Source of the DNA: Lentzea sp. NEAU-D7
GTDB lineage: Bacteria; Actinomycetota; Actinomycetes; Mycobacteriales; Pseudonocardiaceae
Assembly: GCF_026242055.1 (NCBI RefSeq)
Contig: NZ_JAPJDL010000024.1
Coordinates: 1 to 64,000 of the forward strand
DNA: 64,000 bases
Direction of reading: 5' to 3'
The position numbers and the translations under genes were made by a program. Shown here one piece after another: positions 1 through 8,409 of this stretch. A model generated the notes under the pieces. The model saw only the letters and a list, made by a program, of their open reading frames with translations, had not been told where the DNA came from and did not search any database. Within the stretch, counting starts at the first letter, position 1, and every line of letters begins with the position of its first letter.

Positions 1-59
1 ATCTGAAGGGGAGGGTCAAGTCGACACGCTCTTCGTCGACTTGACCCTCCCCTTCAGAT
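1..59. repeat. 25-bp perfect inverted repeat (long hairpin)
   Basis: Bases 1-25 are exactly complementary to 35-59, leaving a 9-base loop. There is no T tract on either side. The arms are GA-rich/CT-rich. It may be the terminator of a gene to the left of the window or an end of a small repetitive element. The window boundary cuts the context, so the role is open. Confidence 0.75.
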
Positions 60-198
60 GTGGCCCGCTCGGGTGCGACTCGTGACGGGACCACCCCACC
101 GACGCCACCCGCAAAGCAACGCAACTCCGCCCAACGCAACAGGCGTGCCATCAACCCACGCGTGGCGTGGACCGGTCCTGGATCAGATCGCGGGGGGT

Positions 199-219
199 CT
201 GGGGGGCGGAGTCCCCCAG
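199..219. terminator. Hairpin terminator downstream of the 269-841 gene
   Basis: CTGGGGG (199-205) pairs with CCCCCAG (213-219) around a 7-base loop. This G/C-rich stem without a clear T tract is the common actinomycete terminator form. It lies about 50 bases after the stop of the minus-strand gene. The rest of 60-268 holds nothing I recognise. Confidence 0.5.
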
Positions 220-268
220 GAAGCAACCGCCACACCAGCACGCAACGCAACCACCCCACGAGCCAACG

Positions 269-841
269 TCAGCACTTCTCCATCTGGGGGTTCCGGTTCT
301 CCGGCGCCTCATCCACCTTCAACGCCCCACCTTCCCAGACCAACACGTAAACCACCCGCCACCGGATGCACCGCTCAGGCAACGCGGGCGGAGCCTTGGC
401 AACGTCCTGAGTGGACACGAACGAGATCAGCACACGCAGCCGCCGCCCCACCACATCGGACTCGACCCGCTGCACCACCATCCCGCCGTCCTGAGTGGTC
501 TCGTAAGCGGCGATCCACCCGGCCTCAGGTGTGGACGACGCCCGACGGGCCGACACCGTCTCGCGCCACCCGTCGAAGTCCAGCGAGTTGATCGAGTCGA
601 AGTAGGACTGCAGCACGCGCTGCACCGCGGTCCGGTCGGGGTGGGTGAAGGAGTCCGGGCTCAGCCTGACCTCCGGGGTGCCGGGCAACGGGCCCGCCAC
701 GGACGAGGACGCGACGACCGGTGCTCCCCTGGCCTCCGCCGGGCGCGAGTACACGGTCCTGCCCACCATCCCCGCCGCCACCGCCGCGCCGGTGATCACG
801 ACCACGGCCGGCACCAGCCAGCGGCTTGCCACGCTCCCCAC
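269..841 (-). CDS. Hypothetical membrane-anchored exported protein
   Basis: A 190-residue protein with one N-terminal hydrophobic segment (about residues 8-27, WLVPAVVVITGAAVAAGMVG) without an obvious cleavage motif, then a soluble domain. The section around residues 70-185 (repeated Trp, 'YFDSINSLDFDGWRE', 'RWRVVYVLVWEGGALKVDE') looks like the small cone-shaped SnoaL/Mce-associated fold seen in many actinobacterial anchored proteins, but this is only a resemblance. The start is a GTG at 841; a second GTG at 832 is possible. It stands alone, and no function is assigned. Confidence 0.6.
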   Translation of the reverse strand: MGSVASRWLVPAVVVITGAAVAAGMVGRTVYSRPAEARGAPVVASSSVAGPLPGTPEVRLSPDSFTHPDRTAVQRVLQSYFDSINSLDFDGWRETVSARRASSTPEAGWIAAYETTQDGGMVVQRVESDVVGRRLRVLISFVSTQDVAKAPPALPERCIRWRVVYVLVWEGGALKVDEAPENRNPQMEKC

Positions 842-1444
842 ACGCGCAGCCTAGCCGCACGACACGCCGGGCAGCGGAGGCCGTTCACAAAACGTGTCGC
901 GTTACATCGAAACACGAAATTTCACTCGAACGATTACATCACACCCTTATTTAGCGAGTTGGATGTAGCAAGACAATGTCTGATACACAAAAGGCGATGG
1001 GCAATCTCATCCTATGAATGAGTGCAAATGGGGGTCTCCACACCGCCATTCGGCCGTATCAAACGCGCAATAGCAGCCATTTTCGGCTTCACTCGTAAAG
1101 AGCAGCCAACACAGCGCGTACACGACGTTTGCACGCACCTAACTATACGTAAGCATCCGACTGGAATATCGCAGCTCAGAGGCGTGCAAGATCAGGAACG
1201 AGACGGTGCCGTTTAGCGGAGGTGCCCGACATCGCCGCCCAAGCACATTTGAGCAAACATCTCAACCGGGTGAGATGGACCCAAACCTCATCACTGCAAG
1301 TAACATACGCACGGGTAACCAATGGTCTTTCGGCCACGAACGGGTCACCCATATGACTCGAACGGCGGATTCCCCATAGGCGCGTGATTGTGCGGAAATA
1401 TGCCGCAACAAAGAAAACGCAAACGAGACGGGGAGGGGAATTCG
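842..1444. other. Non-coding, AT-richer region upstream of the lanthipeptide synthetase
   Basis: About 600 bases with no convincing gene. From about 880 to 1270 the sequence is clearly richer in A/T than its surroundings. A short open frame at 1022-1216 has no ribosome site, no actinomycete-like third-position GC and no recognisable motif. The region presumably holds the divergent promoters for the 841 gene and the synthetase gene. I see no convincing operator. Confidence 0.5.
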
Positions 1445-4009
1445 GTGGACCTCAGATACGAGGCGTACTGCTTCGCTGATCGGCAGTTCTACGATCTGCA
1501 GAGCAGCACCGAAAGCACTCCCGCGGACGACTTCTCGACCGAACTGCCCGCGCTCCCTCCCGACTGGACGACGGTCGAGCGCAACGTGTGGCGGCACCAC
1601 CACCCGAAGGGGGTTCAGCTCCCCAACGAGGGGTGGAAGATCCACGTCTCCGCCGGGCTCGACAACGCCGGCCGGGTGCTGAAGGCCGCTTTCGACTACT
1701 GCGTCGAGCGGCGGATCCCCTTCAAGTACCTGCAGACGATCTCGATCGTGCTGGCCCGCAACTCGAAGTACGCGCCCCGCGACGGCAGCGGCAAGCTGGT
1801 CACGATCTACCCGAAGGACACCGAGCAGCTCGAGACCATCTGCACCGAGCTGGCGCAGGTGCTCGACGGCGAGCACGGGGCCTACATCCTGAGCGACCTG
1901 CGCTTCGGCAAGGGGCCGCTGTACGTGCGCTACGGCGGGTTCGCCGAGCAGTGGCTCGAGGTCGACGGGCAGCAGGTGCTCGCGATCGCCGGGCCGGACG
2001 GCGCACTCGTCCCGGACAGGCGCAAGCCGGTTTTCAGCCTCCCCGAGTGGATCGAGCTGCCCGCCTTCCTCAAGCCGCACCTGGCCGAGCGCAACGCCGG
2101 CGACCCCGAGAAGTTCCCGTACCGGATCAAGAGCTCGCTGCACTTCTCCAACGGCGGCGGCGTCTACCTCGCGACGCGCAAGAGCGACGGCAAGGAGGTC
2201 GTGCTCAAGGAGGCGCGGCCGCACGCCGGGCTCGACCGCGAGGGCCGTGACGCCGTGGCCAGGCTGGAGCTCGAGCACGAGATCCTCACGAGACTGCACG
2301 GCGTCGACGGTGTTCCCGAGGTGTACGACCGCTTCACGGAGTGGGAGCACCTGTTCGTGGCCATGGAGTTCATGCCCGGCCGGTCGCTGGGGCAGTGGCT
2401 CGGCCACAACTACCCGCTGACGCACAGGGACACCACCGGCGAGCTCCTCCAGAACTACCGCACCAGGGCCCAGGCGCTCATCGCCAAGGTCGAGGACCTG
2501 GTGGCCCGCGTGCACGAACGCGGTGTCGTGTTCGGCGACCTGCACACGATGAACATCCTGGTCGGCGAGGACGACGAGGTCTCGCTCATCGACTTCGAGC
2601 TGTCGTCGACGATCGAGGACGTGCACCGGCCGACGCTCGGCGCGCCGGGGTTCCAGGCCCCGAACGACCGCGAGGGCTTCGACATCGACCTCTACCCGCT
2701 GGCCGCGCTCAAGCTGTGGATCTTCCTGCCGCTCAACGCGGTGCTGGAGCTCGCCCCGGCCAAGCTGCGCCAGCACGTGCACGTCGTCGCGGAGCGGTTC
2801 GGCCTGGACGAGGACTACCAGCGGCAGATCCTCGACGTGCTCACCCCGCGCGTCGACCCGCCGGCCGATCCCGCGTTCACCGCGTTCGACGACGAGAACC
2901 CGGACTGGACGGTCGTGCGCAAGGAGATCGCCACGGCGATCCTGCACAGCGCGACCCCGCACCGGACGGACCGCCTGTTCCCCGGCGACATCGAGCAGTT
3001 CGAGACCGGTGGCGCGGGCTTCGGCCACGGCGCCGCGGGTGTGCTGCACGCGCTGGCGGAGAGCGGCGAGGGCCGGTACCCCGAACACGAGGACTGGCTG
3101 ATCAGGTCGGTCCGCACGAACCCGCCGAAGCAACCCGGCTTCTTCGCCGGCGCGCACGGCATCGCGCACGTGCTCGAGAACTTCGGCCACCACGACGTCG
3201 CCACCGAGATCGTCGAGGGCTACGTCCCGCTCGTCCGCACCACCCAGGACCACGGGCTCAGCGCCGGCCTGTCCGGCATCGGCCTCAACCTGCTGCACTT
3301 CGCGGACTCGCGCGGCGACGACGGCTTCACGGCGCAGGCCGGGGAGCTGGCCGAACGGCTCGCGAAGCAGCTGGAGCAGGCGCCACCGCCCGGTGACAAG
3401 GCGAAGGCTGGTCTGCTGCACGGCTGGTCCGGTCCCGCCCTGTTCTTCCTGCGCATGTTCGAGCACACCGCGCAGGAGCGCTGGCTCGACCTGTCCGAGC
3501 AGGCGCTCGAACGCGACCTGGCCGAGACGATGGTCGCGCTGGACGGGTCGCTGCAGGTGCGCGACGGCACGTTCCGCAGCTTGCCGTACGTCGGCATCGG
3601 CGGCGCGGGAATCGCGTTGGTGCTCACGGAGCTCGCGAAGGTCGCGCCGGAACGTCCCTGCGTGGCGAAGCTCCCCGAGCTGCTCGGCGGCTGCACCGGC
3701 GAGTTCGTCATCCAGCCCGCGTTCACGCTGGGCAGGGCCGGACTGATGGCCACGCTGGCCCACGCGACCAGGCACCGGCCGGACGAGCGCCTCGAACGCT
3801 CCGTCCGCCAGCACCTCAAGGCACTCGGCTGGCACGCGGTGCGCTACGGCGGAGGGCTCGCCTTCCCCGGTGTGCAGCTGCGCCGGCTCTCCATGGACCT
3901 CAACACCGGCGGCGCGGGCGTCCTGCTCGCCATCGCCTCCACAGTGGACGAACGTCCACCACTCCCCTTCCTCGGAAGGGCCCAGGCCCCGGTCCTCGCG
4001 GACCGGTAG
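1445..4009 (+). CDS. Class III lanthipeptide synthetase (LanKC)
   Basis: A trifunctional enzyme that phosphorylates Ser/Thr in the precursor, eliminates phosphate to give dehydro residues, and cyclises them with Cys (lanthionine/labionin). Of 854 residues, about 1-200 are the lyase domain, 210-480 a Ser/Thr-kinase-like domain (ATP-binding 'EVVLKEARPH', catalytic 'VVFGDLHTMNIL', metal-binding 'LIDFE'), and 520-854 a LanC-like cyclase ('GFGHGAAGVLHAL', 'LLHGWSGPALFF'). The cyclase shows no Cys-Cys/His zinc triad, as is normal for class III. The GTG at 1445 is chosen because the strong GGGGAGGGG at 1430-1438 precedes it and the protein then starts MDLRYEAYCFAD, the family's usual N-terminus; an in-frame TTG at 1388 adds only a Lys/Arg-rich tail. 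It opens the lanthipeptide operon. Confidence 0.93.
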   Translation: MDLRYEAYCFADRQFYDLQSSTESTPADDFSTELPALPPDWTTVERNVWRHHHPKGVQLPNEGWKIHVSAGLDNAGRVLKAAFDYCVERRIPFKYLQTISIVLARNSKYAPRDGSGKLVTIYPKDTEQLETICTELAQVLDGEHGAYILSDLRFGKGPLYVRYGGFAEQWLEVDGQQVLAIAGPDGALVPDRRKPVFSLPEWIELPAFLKPHLAERNAGDPEKFPYRIKSSLHFSNGGGVYLATRKSDGKEVVLKEARPHAGLDREGRDAVARLELEHEILTRLHGVDGVPEVYDRFTEWEHLFVAMEFMPGRSLGQWLGHNYPLTHRDTTGELLQNYRTRAQALIAKVEDLVARVHERGVVFGDLHTMNILVGEDDEVSLIDFELSSTIEDVHRPTLGAPGFQAPNDREGFDIDLYPLAALKLWIFLPLNAVLELAPAKLRQHVHVVAERFGLDEDYQRQILDVLTPRVDPPADPAFTAFDDENPDWTVVRKEIATAILHSATPHRTDRLFPGDIEQFETGGAGFGHGAAGVLHALAESGEGRYPEHEDWLIRSVRTNPPKQPGFFAGAHGIAHVLENFGHHDVATEIVEGYVPLVRTTQDHGLSAGLSGIGLNLLHFADSRGDDGFTAQAGELAERLAKQLEQAPPPGDKAKAGLLHGWSGPALFFLRMFEHTAQERWLDLSEQALERDLAETMVALDGSLQVRDGTFRSLPYVGIGGAGIALVLTELAKVAPERPCVAKLPELLGGCTGEFVIQPAFTLGRAGLMATLAHATRHRPDERLERSVRQHLKALGWHAVRYGGGLAFPGVQLRRLSMDLNTGGAGVLLAIASTVDERPPLPFLGRAQAPVLADR

Positions 4010-4043
4010 CAAGAGATCGATCCCTCGAAATTAGGAGACAGTC

Positions 4044-4208
4044 ATGGGCTTCATCCTCGACATGCAGGACCTCGAGACCCCCGAGGCGCCGAGCAACGCG
4101 ATGGCGTCGGGCCACGGCGGCGGCGGTGGCGGCGGCTCCACGACCGCGTCCAACGCGTCGCTGCTGCTCCCCTGCTCGCACAGCACCGTCAGCCTGCTGG
4201 CCTGCTGA
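4044..4208 (+). CDS. Class III lanthipeptide precursor peptide (SapB-like LanA)
   Basis: A 54-residue peptide, start ATG with AGGAG at 4033-4037. The leader begins MGFILDMQDLETPE, matching the class III leader theme (I/L-x-x-L-Q amphipathic segment followed by ET). The core end is NASLLLPCSHSTVSLLAC. It contains two labionin-type motifs: Ser36-x2-Ser39-x4-Cys44 and Ser47-x2-Ser50-x3-Cys54. It resembles SapB (RamS), whose core has ASLLLC...SLSITTC, but with an extra Pro before the first Cys and no residue after the last Cys. Residues 25-31 are seven consecutive glycines, odd for this family and possibly a linker at the leader/core border. Directly downstream of the synthetase. Confidence 0.92.
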   Translation: MGFILDMQDLETPEAPSNAMASGHGGGGGGGSTTASNASLLLPCSHSTVSLLAC

Positions 4209-4236
4209 CCTGCGCCCAACTGAAACACCGCGGTGA

Positions 4237-4267
4237 GTGAGCGGCATAGGCGAAGTATGCCGCTCAC
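4237..4267 (+). terminator. 12-bp hairpin after the precursor gene
   Basis: GTGAGCGGCATA (4237-4248) pairs perfectly with TATGCCGCTCAC (4256-4267) over a 7-base loop, 28 bases after the precursor stop. Such a stem normally stabilises the precursor message or partly terminates transcription, so that precursor is made in excess over the transporter. Confidence 0.7.
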
Positions 4268-4278
4268 CCGCCAACTGC

Positions 4279-4310
4279 AGGGCCCGGCAGCCGGCCAGCT
4301 GTCGGGCCCT
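4279..4310 (+). terminator. Second hairpin before the ABC transporter genes
   Basis: AGGGCCCG (4279-4286) pairs with CGGGCCCT (4303-4310), followed by TTG. Together with the upstream stem it forms a tandem attenuator between the precursor and exporter genes. Confidence 0.55.
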
Positions 4311-4351
4311 TGCTCATGATGCGCCCTCGCGACCCTCCGGAGGAACAGCCG

Positions 4352-5968
4352 ATGGCCAGACCAGGCGACGCCCTGCTGTTCTCCGTCGTCCGCCGCGACC
4401 ACCGGCCGTGGTTGCTGCTGCTCAACGCCGCGGTCGCCACGACCGGCGGCCTGCTGCTGCCCTCCGCACTCGCCGACGCCGTCGACATGGCACTCAGCGG
4501 CACGTTCGTGCTGTTCACCGTGGTGTGGCTGCTCCTGCTGGCGGCGACCGAGATCGTCGGCGACGCGATCGGCATCGTGCTCGCCGCGAGCACCACGAGC
4601 CGCGCCACGGCGTGGCTGCGCCGCAAGCTCTCCAGGAAGCTGCTCGACCTCGGTCACCCCTCCCCGTTCGCCGCCGGTGACGCGGTGAGCCGGGTGACGG
4701 GTGACTGCGGCAACGCGGGCGGGATCGCGGTCACGCTGATCACGCTGGTCGTCACCGCCGTGTCCTCGGCGGGCGCCGTCGTCGCGCTGGCACTGCTGGA
4801 CTGGCGGCTCGCGGCGGTGTTCGTGCTGAGCGTCCCGCTGGCGGGTCTGCTGATCCGCACCCACATGCGCATGACCGCCGACGACGTGCTGACCTACCAG
4901 GAAGTGTCCGGCGAGGTGTCCGCCCGGCTGCTCGACTCGGTGTCCGGTCTGCGCACGATCGCGTCCGCCGGCATCGCCGACCGCGAGACGGACCGCGTGC
5001 TGGAGCCGCTGCCCCGGCTCGCCGCGGCCGGTGCGGGCATGTGGCGCACCCAGGCGAAGATGATGTGGCGGGCCGGGTTGCTGCTGCCCGCGGTCGAGAT
5101 CGCCGTGCTCACCGCCGCCGGTTTCGGTGTCATGGAGGGCAGGCTGAGCACCGGTGACGTGCTCGCCGCCCTCGGTTACTCGGCACTCGGCATGGGCATC
5201 GTCGGCCAGATGACCCAGCTGACCGTCCTCGAACGGACCCGCGCGTCCGCGTCCAGGATCGCCGAGGTCCTCGACGCCACAGCACCGCGACGTCCGGTTC
5301 CCCGGCGGTCCAACGGTGTCGTCGAACTGCGGGGCGTCAGCGTCGGCGAAGCGCTGCGCGACGTGAACCTCATGATCCCGGCCGGCACGTTCGCCGCGAT
5401 CGTCGGCACCTCCGGCGCGGGCAAGTCGACGCTGGCGGCGGTGCTCGGCGGACTGTCCGCTGTGGACGCCGGCGAGGTGGCCGGCCACGACTCGGTCGGG
5501 TACGCGTTCGAACGCCCGGCGTTGCTGGGCACCACGATCGGCCGTTCGATCGGCTACGGAACGGACGCGGACGAGATCCAGGTCAGGGACGCGGCCGTGG
5601 CCGCCCAGGTGCACGACGTGCTGATCCGGCTGCCGCAGGGGTACGAGACGCCGGTCGCCGACGCCCCGCTGTCCGGCGGCGAGGCGCAACGGATCGGCCT
5701 CGCCCGCGCGATCATCCGGGATCCCGACGTGCTCGTGCTCGACGACGCCACAGCAAGTCTGGACACGGTCACCGAAGCCAAAGTGGACAAAGCGCTCACC
5801 ACGGCGCTTCCCGGCCGCACCAGGGTCGTCGTGACGCATCGCGCGGCGACGGCGGCAAGGGCGGACCTCGTGGTGTGGCTGGAAAGCGGCCGCATCAGGG
5901 GCACCGGCACCCACCAGGAGCTGTGGAACGACGCGGACTACCGAGCCGTGTTCACCGGAGGCGAGTGA
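4352..5968 (+). CDS. Lanthipeptide ABC exporter subunit 1 (fused TMD-NBD)
   Basis: About 538 residues: six-helix exporter membrane domain (about 1-300), then a nucleotide-binding domain with Walker A GTSGAGKST, signature LSGGEAQ and Walker B VLVLDDAT. The catalytic Glu after Walker B is replaced by Asp (LDD instead of LDE), the pattern of the degenerate site of heterodimeric exporters. The start ATG at 4352 has CGGAGGA seven bases upstream; an in-frame ATG at 4310 lies in the hairpin and is rejected. It overlaps the next ABC gene by one base (TGATG). It should export the SapB-like product with the next subunit, as RamA/RamB do. Confidence 0.88.
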   Translation: MARPGDALLFSVVRRDHRPWLLLLNAAVATTGGLLLPSALADAVDMALSGTFVLFTVVWLLLLAATEIVGDAIGIVLAASTTSRATAWLRRKLSRKLLDLGHPSPFAAGDAVSRVTGDCGNAGGIAVTLITLVVTAVSSAGAVVALALLDWRLAAVFVLSVPLAGLLIRTHMRMTADDVLTYQEVSGEVSARLLDSVSGLRTIASAGIADRETDRVLEPLPRLAAAGAGMWRTQAKMMWRAGLLLPAVEIAVLTAAGFGVMEGRLSTGDVLAALGYSALGMGIVGQMTQLTVLERTRASASRIAEVLDATAPRRPVPRRSNGVVELRGVSVGEALRDVNLMIPAGTFAAIVGTSGAGKSTLAAVLGGLSAVDAGEVAGHDSVGYAFERPALLGTTIGRSIGYGTDADEIQVRDAAVAAQVHDVLIRLPQGYETPVADAPLSGGEAQRIGLARAIIRDPDVLVLDDATASLDTVTEAKVDKALTTALPGRTRVVVTHRAATAARADLVVWLESGRIRGTGTHQELWNDADYRAVFTGGE

Positions 5969-7686
5969 TGCGTTTCTACCTCTCGACGCTGGCGGGACAC
6001 CGCCGGGGCATGCTGGTCCTGCTCGGCTGGTCCCTGCTCGAAGGCATCCCCGCGTTCTTCGGCGGCAGGTTCGTCGGCTCCGCGGTCGACAAGGGTTTCG
6101 CGGCGGGGAACCCGCTGGCCGGCGTGCTGTGGCTGCTCGCGTTCGCCACCCTCGCGGTGGTGGGCGCGCTGGGCCAGCGGCAGGTGTTCGCACGGCTCGG
6201 CTCCGTCGTCGAACCGATGCGCGACGCCTTGGTCGCACGGGTGGTGAACGGCGTGCTGAACGACCCGACGCACCGCCGCACACCGGACGCCAGCGCCGTG
6301 GCGATGATCACCCGGCACGTCGAGGTCGTCCGCGACGCCACCGCGGGCGTGCTGGTGCAGGCTCGTGCCCTTCTGGTCACGACGCTCGCCGCGCTCATCG
6401 GGCTCGCGACCACGGCGGCCGCGCTGATCTGGCTGGTCGTGCTCCCGATCGTGGCCGCCCTGGTGCTCTTCGGCCTGATGCTCCCCTCGCTGGCCAAACG
6501 GCAACGCGACGCCGTGATGGCGGACGAGCACACCGCGGAAGCGTCCGGCGCGGTGCTGACCGGTCTGCGCGACGTCGCCGCCTGCGACGCCGCCGCCGAG
6601 GCGTACGGGGACGTCGCGAAGCAGATCAACCTGCAGGCCAGGGCCACTGTCACCGTCGCGTGGGCGAACTCGCTGCGCGCCACGGTGATCGCGTTGGGCG
6701 GCTTCGCTCCCATCGCCCTGCTGGTCGCGTTCGCTCCCCCGCTCGTCGCGTCCGGCCGTCTCACCACGGGTGCGGTGCTGGCGGCCGTCGTCTACCTGAC
6801 CAACAGCGTGAACCCCGCGCTGCACGGCCTGGCCCGCACCACCAGCACGGTCGTGATGCGGCTGATGGTCGCACTCAAACGACTCCAGGAAGCGGCCCCG
6901 CGCACCGACCGGGACGTGGGCACCGAGACCCCGGCCAACGGCGAGTTCGTGCTGCGGGACGTCACGTTCGGCTGGAGCCCGGACGCGGAACCGGTGGTGC
7001 GCGGCCTGTCGCTCGATCTTCGTCCCGGTGACCACCTGGCCGTCGTCGGCCCGTCCGGCATCGGCAAGTCCACAATGGCCAGTCTGCTCACCGGCCTGAT
7101 GGCACCGGACGACGGCTCCGTCCTCTTCGGCGGCGCGCCCGTCGACCGGGTGACGCCGGCGGTCCGGCACCACGCGATCGCACTGATCCCGCAGGAGACC
7201 TACCTGTTCACGGGCACCGTGCGGGAGAACCTCACGCTGCTAGCGCCGTGGGCGACCGACGAGGACCTGGTCGACGCGGTGAAAAAGGTTGGCGCCAAAC
7301 CACTTCTGGACTCCATCGGCGGGCTGGACGCGACGCTCGGCCACGGCGGAGAAGGACTTTCCGCCGGTGAGGCCCAGCTCCTGGCACTCGCGCGGGTCTA
7401 CGTCACGTCCGCGGGCGTCGTCATCCTCGACGAGGCGACCTCCCACCTGGACCCCGCCGCCGAGGCCAGGGTCGAACGGGCTTTCGCGGAGCGGAACGGA
7501 ATCCTCGTGGTGATCGCGCACCGGCTGAGCTCGGCGCTGCGAGCGAACCGGGTGCTGGTCATGGACGGCGGCAAGCCGTTGCTCGGCACCCACGAGCACC
7601 TGCTCAAGACGTCGCCGCTCTACGGCCAGCTCATGCTGGCCTGGGATCCCACGCACCGAGAAGAAACCCCGCTGCCCAAACGGTGA
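5968..7686 (+). CDS. Lanthipeptide ABC exporter subunit 2 (fused TMD-NBD)
   Basis: A 572-residue exporter half: membrane domain (about 1-300) and an ATPase domain with Walker A GPSGIGKST, signature LSAGEAQ (Gly to Ala at position 3), and a full Walker B plus catalytic Glu (VVILDEATS). It keeps the catalytic Glu that the partner lacks, so the pair should form a heterodimer with one consensus ATP site. The start overlaps the stop of the upstream gene. A 7-bp hairpin spans the stop codon. It is the last gene of the operon and convergent with the DUF3145 gene. Confidence 0.88.
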   Translation: MRFYLSTLAGHRRGMLVLLGWSLLEGIPAFFGGRFVGSAVDKGFAAGNPLAGVLWLLAFATLAVVGALGQRQVFARLGSVVEPMRDALVARVVNGVLNDPTHRRTPDASAVAMITRHVEVVRDATAGVLVQARALLVTTLAALIGLATTAAALIWLVVLPIVAALVLFGLMLPSLAKRQRDAVMADEHTAEASGAVLTGLRDVAACDAAAEAYGDVAKQINLQARATVTVAWANSLRATVIALGGFAPIALLVAFAPPLVASGRLTTGAVLAAVVYLTNSVNPALHGLARTTSTVVMRLMVALKRLQEAAPRTDRDVGTETPANGEFVLRDVTFGWSPDAEPVVRGLSLDLRPGDHLAVVGPSGIGKSTMASLLTGLMAPDDGSVLFGGAPVDRVTPAVRHHAIALIPQETYLFTGTVRENLTLLAPWATDEDLVDAVKKVGAKPLLDSIGGLDATLGHGGEGLSAGEAQLLALARVYVTSAGVVILDEATSHLDPAAEARVERAFAERNGILVVIAHRLSSALRANRVLVMDGGKPLLGTHEHLLKTSPLYGQLMLAWDPTHREETPLPKR

Positions 7687-7692
7687 GCGGGG
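7667..7692. terminator. Hairpin at the end of the lanthipeptide operon
   Basis: CCCCGCT (7667-7673) pairs with AGCGGGG (7686-7692) around the TGA stop. It lies between convergent genes and can serve both. Confidence 0.5.
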
Positions 7693-7704
7693 TCCACTCA
7701 GGAC

Positions 7705-8208
7705 TCATCCGACGCGGTGCAACCACGTCACCGGCGCGCCGTCGCCCGCGCGGCGGAACGGTTCCAGTGCGTCGTCCCACGCGGCGCCGAGCAGTTCGTC
7801 GACGCCGTGCGCGAAGGACTCACCGCCACGAGCACGCACCGCGAGTGAACGCAGCTGGTCCTCGTTGACGACGATGTCGCCGTTGGCCGAGGTTCTGGCG
7901 TGCCAGAGCCCCAGAACGGGCGCGAAGCAGAAACGCTCGCCGTCCTGACCTGAGGACGGTTCTTCGGTCACCTCGAACCGGAGCATGGGCCACGCGCGCA
8001 GCGCAGCCACGAGTTTGGCGCCGGTGCCGGCCTCTCCGGTCCATGCGCATTCAGCGCGCAACTGGCCTGGTGCCGCGGGTTGCGCTGCCCACCTGAGGTC
8101 TACCCGGACACCGAGGGTGCCCGAGATCGCCCACTCGACGTGCGGACAGACCGCAGACGGCGACGAGTGGACGTAAACCACGCCACTGGTGCTGCCACGG
8201 GTGCTCAC
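7705..8208 (-). CDS. DUF3145 family protein
   Basis: 167 residues. The N-terminus (STRGSTSGVVYVHSSPSAVC) and the body ('PHVEWAISGTLGV', 'AAPGQLRAECAWTGEAGTGAKL', 'LRFEVTEEPS') are characteristic of DUF3145, a family conserved across actinobacteria with no known biochemical role. The start GTG has GGAGG seven bases upstream. The product is soluble with no signal peptide. It is probably ordinary chromosome rather than part of the lanthipeptide locus. Confidence 0.88.
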   Translation of the reverse strand: MSTRGSTSGVVYVHSSPSAVCPHVEWAISGTLGVRVDLRWAAQPAAPGQLRAECAWTGEAGTGAKLVAALRAWPMLRFEVTEEPSSGQDGERFCFAPVLGLWHARTSANGDIVVNEDQLRSLAVRARGGESFAHGVDELLGAAWDDALEPFRRAGDGAPVTWLHRVG

Positions 8209-8409
8209 TGCTGACCTCCGCTACTCGACGAGGGACGTCTTCCCCTACGCCTTTGCCGAGTGTGAGGTGATCACCGCGAAACCCGTTCGCTGCATTCTGC
8301 CTCGACTTGAGGCATGTCCGCCATAAGAACCAGCTCGATCATCACCCGACCGGGGCAGATACAGGTCTTAAGTCCCGATCTCCCCGGCCGAGCGATGCCT
8401 GATCGTGAT

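Noticed and set aside
1022-1216. 64-codon open frame in the AT-rich region upstream of lanKC
   Set aside because: No ribosome site, no GC bias at the third codon position and no recognisable motif; treated as non-coding.
1388-1444. Longer LanKC start at TTG 1388
   Set aside because: The added Lys/Arg-rich residues are not seen in the family, and a strong ribosome site fits the GTG at 1445.
1262-4012. Very long minus-strand open frame opposite lanKC
   Set aside because: Shadow frame typical of high-GC genes; its protein is repetitive in Arg/Glu/Val with no domain.
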